Shown here one piece after another: positions 28,688 to 34,051 of a DNA stretch of 34,051 nucleotides. The stretch's first letter is position 1, and each line of letters opens with the position of its first letter. The notes beneath the pieces were generated by a model. The model was given only the letters and a program-made list of their open reading frames with translations. It was not told the origin of the DNA and ran no database searches. Position numbers and translations under genes: made by a program. This stretch comes from Pectinatus brassicae (GTDB lineage: Bacteria; Bacillota; Negativicutes; Selenomonadales; Selenomonadaceae), in the NCBI RefSeq assembly GCF_014201835.1, contig NZ_JACHFH010000031.1:1-34051 (forward strand). Reading direction: 5' to 3'.

Positions 28688-29148
28688 ATCAAGGCCTCCC
28701 CTTGAGATAATCATCAATAAATATTTTCCCTCTTACCTTTGGTAAATCCTGCTACTATTTATTAATTATATCAACAGCTTTCTAAATAGTTGCTATTAAA
28801 AATTTATTAAAACATTTTATTAATGATTATTTTCTCCATATACCAGTTTACATTTATACATTTTCTATCTGCACTTGTATTGGTTTTAAAATACACATTA
28901 AAGAATATATATTTTATTTTTTCTTTATAATATATTAATAATAAATTACAATTGATTTTTAGTGGTGGATTTGGCTTGCCAAACACTATGCTTATATGAT
29001 ATTATACTTTACGTTCACATTTATTATCTTAATGAAATATTATTTTTTTACTATAATATATAAAATATTATTTTGTTTTGCTTATAAATTTAAATAATAT
29101 TTTCTTGTGAACCAATACTCTATTTTATCATCTTAAGGAGGAACTATC
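28688..29148. other. AT-rich intergenic region upstream of the symporter gene
   Basis: About 460 nt with no reading frame of note. I see only AT-rich sequence, scattered TATAAT-like boxes and the Shine-Dalgarno AAGGAGGA at 29135-29142. No glycine riboswitch or other known element is recognisable. Confidence 0.5.
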
Positions 29149-30501
29149 TTGGATGCATTAAGCATTGCCAAACAGATTGATTCATTTTTATGGGGACCAC
29201 CTCTTATTGTTTTATTAGTTGGAACAGGTGTTTTCTTGACAATACGTTTGCAATTATTACAGGTTTTCCGACTACCTACTGCTCTTGGTCTTATTTTTAA
29301 AGCGAAAAACAAAGGTGACGGTGATGTCAGCAGTTTTAAAGCACTTTGTCTTGCTTTGGCTGCCACCGTTGGAACCGGTAATATCGTTGGTGTTGCTACA
29401 GCCGTTCAGGTAGGTGGCCCCGGTGCTATTTTCTGGATGTGGATGGCAGCATTCTTTGGTATGGCTACAAAATACGGTGAGGGCCTTTTAGCGATAAAAT
29501 ACCGCACGATTGATGAGAAGGGTCAAATTGCTGGTGGCCCGATGTACTATATCGAACGTGGTCTAGGAAAAAAATGGCGTCCACTGGCAATCTTTTTTGC
29601 AGCCAGCTGTATATTAGTTGCCTTCTTCGGTATTGGCACATTCCCTCAGGTAAATGCCATTGTTGACAGTGTTGAATTATCATTTGGTGTTAATAAATAC
29701 ATCACTGATGCTGTTATTACGATTCTCGTAGCGGCTATAACTTTAGGTGGTATTAAAAGTATCTCCCGAGCAGCTTCGGCTATTGTACCTTTTATGGCTG
29801 TTCTTTATCTTATAATTTCTGCTTTAATATTAATCATACATGCATCACAAATTCCAGCTGCCGTTATAACTATTATTCATTCAGCCTTTACTACTACTGC
29901 TGCCAGCGGCGGCTTCTTAGGTGCTACTATTATGATGGCAATGAAGAACGGGATTGCCCGTGGTGTTTTCTCTAATGAATCCGGCTTAGGTTCTGCGCCA
30001 ATTGCTGCTGCTGCTGCCAAAACCAACTGGCCAAGTGAACAGGGACTTATTTCTATGACTGGTACATTTATTGATACTATCATTATCTGTACAATGACTG
30101 GCTTAACTCTCGTCTTAACTGGTGTTTGGAACGGTGATGCTGTAGGTGCGGCTATGACTAATAGTGCCTTTACATCCGCATTAGGTTTATTCGGTGGTCA
30201 TTTTCTTACTGTTTCTTTAGCCCTATTTGCTTTTACAACTATTTTAGGTTGGAACTATTATGGTGAACGTGCCTGTTTATATCTATTTGGCATGAACAGT
30301 ATTATTGCCTATCGCATAATCTTTATCCTTCTCGTAGCTTCTGGAGCCTTTTTGAAACTTGATTTAATATGGATTATTGCTGATATTGTAAACGGCCTTA
30401 TGGCAATACCAAATCTAATTGCCCTTATTGGTCTATCTGGTGTAATAGCTGCTGAAACAAAAAAATACTTAAATCATATAAAAGAGACTAACAACAAATA
30501 A
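29149..30501 (+). CDS. alsT: AGCS family sodium:alanine/glycine symporter
   Basis: A 450-residue carrier with about 10-11 transmembrane helices. GTGNIVGVATAVQVGGPGA (about 76-94) and GVFSNESGLGSAPIAAAAAK (about 271-290) are hallmarks of the AGCS family, which imports alanine or glycine with Na+ or H+. The start codon is TTG, preceded by AAGGAGGA at 6 nt. It is monocistronic, with its own terminator 24 nt after the stop. Exact substrate cannot be read from sequence. Confidence 0.93.
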   Translation: MDALSIAKQIDSFLWGPPLIVLLVGTGVFLTIRLQLLQVFRLPTALGLIFKAKNKGDGDVSSFKALCLALAATVGTGNIVGVATAVQVGGPGAIFWMWMAAFFGMATKYGEGLLAIKYRTIDEKGQIAGGPMYYIERGLGKKWRPLAIFFAASCILVAFFGIGTFPQVNAIVDSVELSFGVNKYITDAVITILVAAITLGGIKSISRAASAIVPFMAVLYLIISALILIIHASQIPAAVITIIHSAFTTTAASGGFLGATIMMAMKNGIARGVFSNESGLGSAPIAAAAAKTNWPSEQGLISMTGTFIDTIIICTMTGLTLVLTGVWNGDAVGAAMTNSAFTSALGLFGGHFLTVSLALFAFTTILGWNYYGERACLYLFGMNSIIAYRIIFILLVASGAFLKLDLIWIIADIVNGLMAIPNLIALIGLSGVIAAETKKYLNHIKETNNK

Positions 30502-30524
30502 TTTATATTAAATATAAAAAAGCT

Positions 30525-30566
30525 AAATAGAAAAGGCGGGAATTATCCTGTCTTTTCTATTTTTAT
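30525..30566 (+). terminator. Terminator after the symporter gene
   Basis: A 16-bp stem (30525-30540 with 30547-30562, including G-U pairs; core AAATAGAAAAG) is followed by TTTTAT. Confidence 0.85.
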
Positions 30567-30587
30567 ATATAAATATTCTAAAAGATA

Positions 30588-30616
30588 TTAACAAAGATAT
30601 ATAAATTCGTTATAAT
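30588..30616 (+). promoter_or_regulatory. lepA-hemW promoter
   Basis: TTAACA (30588-30593), a 17-bp gap and TATAAT (30611-30616) on the plus strand, about 44 nt before the lepA start, directly after the upstream terminator. Confidence 0.8.
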
Positions 30617-30659
30617 GAGAATATCTATAAGATTATTTAATTAAGAAAGGGTCATAAAA

Positions 30660-32453
30660 TTGGACGCAAAACATATTAGAAATTTTTCGATTATCGCCCA
30701 TATAGACCATGGAAAGTCAACTATCGCTGACAGATTGATAGAACTAACTGGTACTCTAAGCGAAAGAGAAATGGAAAGTCAAATTCTCGACAGCATGGAT
30801 CTGGAACGCGAACGTGGTATTACTATAAAAGCCCAAACAGTACGCTTAAACTATAGAGGAAAAGATGGAGAAATATACGAACTCAATTTAATTGACACCC
30901 CGGGTCACGTTGATTTTAACTATGAAGTATCCCGCAGTCTAGCTGCCTGCGAAGGTGCTCTATTAATTGTCGATGCTGCCCAAGGTGTTGAAGCCCAAAC
31001 CCTGGCTAATGTCTATTTAGCACTGGAACACGATTTGGAAATCATTCCTGTCATCAACAAAATTGATCTGCCTAGTGCTGATCCCGATCGTGTAAAACAG
31101 GAAATCGAGGATGTCATCGGGCTTGATGCCAGTGATGCTGTATTATGCAGTGCTAAAACTGGTATCGGCATTGAAAATATTTTAGACCAAATCGTTGCCA
31201 AAATTCCCGCTCCTGCCGATAAAAACGATAAACCACTAAAGGCTATCATTTTCGACTCCTATTTTGATGCTTATAAAGGTGCTATTGCCCATATTCGTAT
31301 CTTCGAAGGCTGCATAAAACCAGGTATGAAATTAAAAATGATGTCTACAGGAAAAACCTTTGATGTAACTGATATCGGCTGCTTTGTTCCTACGCCTTAT
31401 GCAGTAGACTCATTAGAATCAGGTCAGGTTGGATTTATTGCCGGCAGCCTGAAAAATGTACGTGATGTACGCGTCGGTGATACAGTAACAGCTGCCGCCA
31501 ATCCGACCGATAAACCACTGTCTGGCTATCGTGGTGTGACGCCTATGGTTTATTGCGGTCTTTATACTGTTGACAGTGCTGACTACAACAATTTAAAAGA
31601 TGCTTTGGAAAAATTACAGTTAAATGATGCTGCACTTGTTTTTGAGCCAGAAACTTCTATTGCCCTTGGTTTCGGCTTTAGATGCGGCTTTTTAGGATTA
31701 CTTCATATGGATGTAATTCAGGAACGTCTCGAACGTGAATATAACTTAAAATTAATTACAACTGCTCCTAGTGTTATTTATCATATATATAAAACCAATG
31801 GTGAAATGATAACCGTATCCAACCCTACTGATTTACCAGAAACAACCGAAATTGAGCATATGGAAGAACCTTTTGTAAAAGCTACCATCATTGTTCCCAA
31901 TGATTATGTCGGCGCTGTAATGGAAATTTCCCAGGACAAACGCGGTAAATTTATCAGTATGGATTATATTGATAGCCGTGTAATGCTTACTTACCATATT
32001 CCTCTAAATGAAATAATCTATGATTACTTTGATAAATTAAAATCGATGACACGCGGCTATGCATCACTTGACTATGAATTAGCTGGCTACCAGCAGTCCA
32101 AGCTGGTAAAACTAGATATTCTCTTAAACGGTGAAATGGTTGATGCTTTATCCACAATTGTCCATATTGACCGTGCCCAAATTCGCGGACGCCAATTGGC
32201 AGAAAAGCTAAAAGAAATTATTCCTCGCCAGATGTTTGAAATTCCTGTCCAAGCTGCTATCGGCAATAAAATAATTGCTCGTGAAACAGTACGTGCCATG
32301 CGTAAAGATGTATTATCAAAATGCTATGGTGGTGATATTTCCCGCAAACGTAAATTACTCGAAAAACAAAAAGAAGGTAAAAAGCGCATGAAATCTGTCG
32401 GCAGCGTAGAAGTTCCGCAGGAAGCTTTCATGGCTATTTTAAAAGTAGACTAA
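30660..32453 (+). CDS. lepA: Elongation factor 4 (LepA) GTPase
   Basis: A 597-residue translational GTPase, the normal length. The G1 motif AHIDHGKST is at 12-20, the switch II motif DTPGH near 80-84 and NKID near 134-137, followed by EF-G-like domains and the LepA-specific C-terminal domain ([20 protein letters not shown], about 560-579). It acts on the ribosome under ionic or translational stress. The start is TTG with AAAGGG 8 nt upstream. Its stop shares a base with the hemW ATG. Confidence 0.97.
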   Translation: MDAKHIRNFSIIAHIDHGKSTIADRLIELTGTLSEREMESQILDSMDLERERGITIKAQTVRLNYRGKDGEIYELNLIDTPGHVDFNYEVSRSLAACEGALLIVDAAQGVEAQTLANVYLALEHDLEIIPVINKIDLPSADPDRVKQEIEDVIGLDASDAVLCSAKTGIGIENILDQIVAKIPAPADKNDKPLKAIIFDSYFDAYKGAIAHIRIFEGCIKPGMKLKMMSTGKTFDVTDIGCFVPTPYAVDSLESGQVGFIAGSLKNVRDVRVGDTVTAAANPTDKPLSGYRGVTPMVYCGLYTVDSADYNNLKDALEKLQLNDAALVFEPETSIALGFGFRCGFLGLLHMDVIQERLEREYNLKLITTAPSVIYHIYKTNGEMITVSNPTDLPETTEIEHMEEPFVKATIIVPNDYVGAVMEISQDKRGKFISMDYIDSRVMLTYHIPLNEIIYDYFDKLKSMTRGYASLDYELAGYQQSKLVKLDILLNGEMVDALSTIVHIDRAQIRGRQLAEKLKEIIPRQMFEIPVQAAIGNKIIARETVRAMRKDVLSKCYGGDISRKRKLLEKQKEGKKRMKSVGSVEVPQEAFMAILKVD

Positions 32454-33583
32454 TGTATTCATTATATCTGCACATACCATTTTGCAAACAAAAATGCCGC
32501 TATTGTGATTTTCCCTCAATAGCGGCAGATTCATCTTTGTATGAAAAATATGGACAGGCTGTACTACAAGAAATTATTCAGCGTCACGAAGAATTAGGCC
32601 CAATAAATATTGATACAATTTATTTTGGTGGTGGCACACCATCACTGATGCCAATAAAAATTATTAGTGCCATTGTAAACAGTATCTATACTAATTTTAC
32701 TATTAATAATAATTGTGAAATTACCCTTGAAGCTAATCCCGGAACAGTAGATATGGCATATCTACTTGGCCTGAAAAAAATTGGCTTTAATAGACTAAGC
32801 TTTGGTATTCAGGCGGTACAAGATAATCTGCTAAAAACACTGGGACGTATTCATAGCAATCATGATGCTGATACCACTATAAATAACGCTCAAAAAGCTG
32901 GCTTTAAAAATATAAGCGTCGATTTAATGTATGGACTGCCCGATCAAACAATGTCCATGTTAGAAGAAAGCCTCAATTGGGCTGTTAATAAAGCTGTTCA
33001 GCATATATCTATCTATGGCTTGCAACTAGAGGAAAATACTCCTTTTTACAGTATGCATGAATCTGGTCATCTATTATTACCTGATGAAGATTCTGTGGAA
33101 AAAATGTATGACTATATAAATGCCTTTCTGCCGTTAAATAATTTTGAGCGCTATGAGATATCCAATTTTGCTAAAAAAGGCTTTGAAAGCCGTCATAATA
33201 CTGCCTATTGGCAGGATAAAGCTTATATTGGCATTGGCTGTGCCGCTCACTCCTATTACCAGCAAAAACGTTTGTATAATACACATAATGTTAATAATTA
33301 TATTCAACAAGCTACTAATAAGCATTTTACTTATCAACAGGAAGAAATTTTAGATAAGAATAATTGGATCGAGGAATTTTGTTTTCTTGCTTTACGCACT
33401 ACCCAGGGCATAAATAAAAATAAGTTTCAGCAAACATTTAACTGTGATATTTACAGCCTCTATAAAGAAGTTATCCACAATTTTATTACTAAAAATTTAT
33501 TAATTGATACTGGCAATTTTATAAAACTTACACCACTAGGTATGAAATATGGCAATATCGTCTTTGAGGGATTTCTATTATAA
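32453..33583 (+). CDS. hemW: Radical SAM heme chaperone HemW
   Basis: A 376-residue radical SAM protein. The motif HIPFCKQKCRYCDF (7-20) has the CxxxCxxC cluster ligands followed by Asp-Phe, where true HemN has a fourth Cys, so this is HemW (often misnamed coproporphyrinogen III oxidase). GGGTPS (about 60-65) and EANPGT are typical SAM-site motifs. It inserts heme into target proteins such as respiratory enzymes. It is coupled to lepA by the ATG/TAA overlap, a conserved pairing in Bacillota. Confidence 0.95.
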   Translation: MYSLYLHIPFCKQKCRYCDFPSIAADSSLYEKYGQAVLQEIIQRHEELGPINIDTIYFGGGTPSLMPIKIISAIVNSIYTNFTINNNCEITLEANPGTVDMAYLLGLKKIGFNRLSFGIQAVQDNLLKTLGRIHSNHDADTTINNAQKAGFKNISVDLMYGLPDQTMSMLEESLNWAVNKAVQHISIYGLQLEENTPFYSMHESGHLLLPDEDSVEKMYDYINAFLPLNNFERYEISNFAKKGFESRHNTAYWQDKAYIGIGCAAHSYYQQKRLYNTHNVNNYIQQATNKHFTYQQEEILDKNNWIEEFCFLALRTTQGINKNKFQQTFNCDIYSLYKEVIHNFITKNLLIDTGNFIKLTPLGMKYGNIVFEGFLL

Positions 33584-33589
33584 TATTTT

Positions 33590-33618
33590 TAGCTGCTATT
33601 TTAGCAGCTATTTTTTTT
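33590..33618 (+). terminator. hemW terminator
   Basis: Stem TAGCTGCT (33590-33597) pairs with AGCAGCTA (33603-33610) around a 5-nt loop, followed by eight T. Confidence 0.92.
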
Positions 33619-33645
33619 GCTAAAATATTCTATAAAATTAAAAAC

Positions 33646-33717
33646 TATGGATAATTCTATATATTTCTTATTTTATCCACAGTTTTTCTGGGAATATCCC
33701 TATTCTTCTGTGGATAA
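33646..33717. other. Cluster of DnaA boxes
   Basis: TATGGATAA (33646-33654, one mismatch), TTATCCACA (33673-33681) and TGTGGATAA (33709-33717, reverse of the consensus) lie within 72 bp. A further perfect TTATCCACA sits at 33471-33479, inside hemW. The setting is AT-rich and gene-free between hemW and the 5S gene. Confidence 0.6.
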
Positions 33718-33747
33718 TTAGCAGCTCTAATATTTATCAACATACAT

Positions 33748-33779
33748 GAGGATCTAAGTGCTAAAGCAATAAGATCCTC
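33748..33779. repeat. Intergenic hairpin resembling an element upstream of queH
   Basis: GAGGATCT (33748-33755) and AGATCCTC (33772-33779) form an 8-bp stem without a T-tract. The loop carries CTAAGTGCTAAAGC, close to 15118-15138. The rest of 33780-33915 holds no gene that I can see. Confidence 0.5.
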
Positions 33780-33915
33780 GATACGCATAGCGAATAAAAT
33801 GAGGAACACACTCCCACGTTAACACTTAAATAGCCGCACAAAAATAAGCAGCATGAACAATGTGTTTATCCCCACTGCTTTATATTTTCTTGTATATATT
33901 TTTTCAGGCAATAAA

Positions 33916-33956
33916 AAAACGTCTATGACAATAGTTTAACTAAAATCATAGACGCT
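33916..33956 (-). terminator. Terminator of the rRNA operon
   Basis: On the minus strand, CGTCTATGA (complement of 33946-33954) pairs with TCATAGACG (33920-33928), followed by TTTTTT. It ends the transcript just after the 5S gene. Confidence 0.9.
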
Positions 33957-33961
33957 TTCTA

Positions 33962-34051
33962 ACCGGCAACATCCTATCCTCCCAGGGGGCTGCCCCCCAA
34001 GTACTTTCGGCCTGTGGATGCTTAACTACTGTGTTCGAAATGGGAACAGGT
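33962..34051 (-). rRNA. rrf: 5S ribosomal RNA, 3' part (5' end beyond the window)
   Basis: The minus strand reads CCCATTTCGAACACAG, then GCCGAAAGTACTTGGGGGGC and GGGAGGATAGGATGTTGCCGG, the conserved 5S loops and 3' half. About 90 of some 117 nt are present. Being last before a terminator, it is the end of an rRNA operon that runs in from the right. Confidence 0.95.

Noticed and set aside
28688-29148. Glycine riboswitch upstream of the symporter
   Set aside because: The region is plain AT-rich sequence without the paired aptamer pattern.
32453-33583. Coproporphyrinogen III oxidase HemN
   Set aside because: The fourth Cys of the HemN motif is replaced by Phe (CKQKCRYCDF), which marks HemW.

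Overview
The window is AT-rich bacterial DNA from a low-GC Bacillota. The cell-shape and division cluster radC-mreB-mreC-mreD-mrdA-minC-minD-minE, ruvB, a SigH-like sigma factor, a phosphofructokinase with pyrophosphate-type residues and lepA-hemW suggest a Negativicute, perhaps Selenomonadaceae or Megamonas-like. That assignment is inferred from gene content and base composition.

Left part (1-5714): the tail of an unidentified gene, then a CRISPR array of 82 apparently identical 30-nt repeats and 81 spacers. The crRNA strand is the minus strand. Repeats read GTTTGG...AATGTAAAT, as in Clostridioides difficile and Listeria type I-B. The leader and promoter lie at 5529-5714 next to cas2, and a decayed repeat marks the old end at 74-103.

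Middle (5715-13935): a complete type I-B operon on the minus strand, in transcription order cas6-cas8-cas7-cas5, an internal bidirectional hairpin terminator, then cas3-cas4-cas1-cas2.

The most interesting region is 13936-14437, between cas6 and queH. On the minus strand, reading toward cas6, it holds: a strong promoter (TTGACA-N17-TATACT); a degenerate CRISPR repeat that keeps the last 10 nt of the real repeat, including the 8-nt handle; a spacer whose first 17 nt are identical to the promoter of the next gene, where they are preceded by a 5'-CCT PAM; that promoter (TTGTGA-N17-TATAAT), with its -35 box inside the match; and a 26-codon hydrophobic peptide ORF with a near-perfect Shine-Dalgarno. 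This is the architecture of a CreTA module (a crRNA-like antitoxin guiding Cascade to silence a toxin) that makes cells dependent on their CRISPR-Cas system. A convergent small RNA with its own promoter and terminator also overlaps the 3' side of the toxin transcript, as in type I toxin-antitoxin pairs. No minus-strand terminator or second promoter is evident before cas6, so the same guide could also autoregulate the cas operon.

Right part (14438-34051): housekeeping genes. queH, ruvB, a flippase-like membrane protein, minE-minD-minC, mrdA-mreD-mreC-mreB and radC run on the minus strand. A sigH-like gene and pfp run plus. An unknown membrane protein and a P1 peptidase run minus. An AGCS symporter, lepA and hemW run plus. 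The window ends after a DnaA-box cluster, in the 3' part of a 5S rRNA gene on the minus strand with its terminator.
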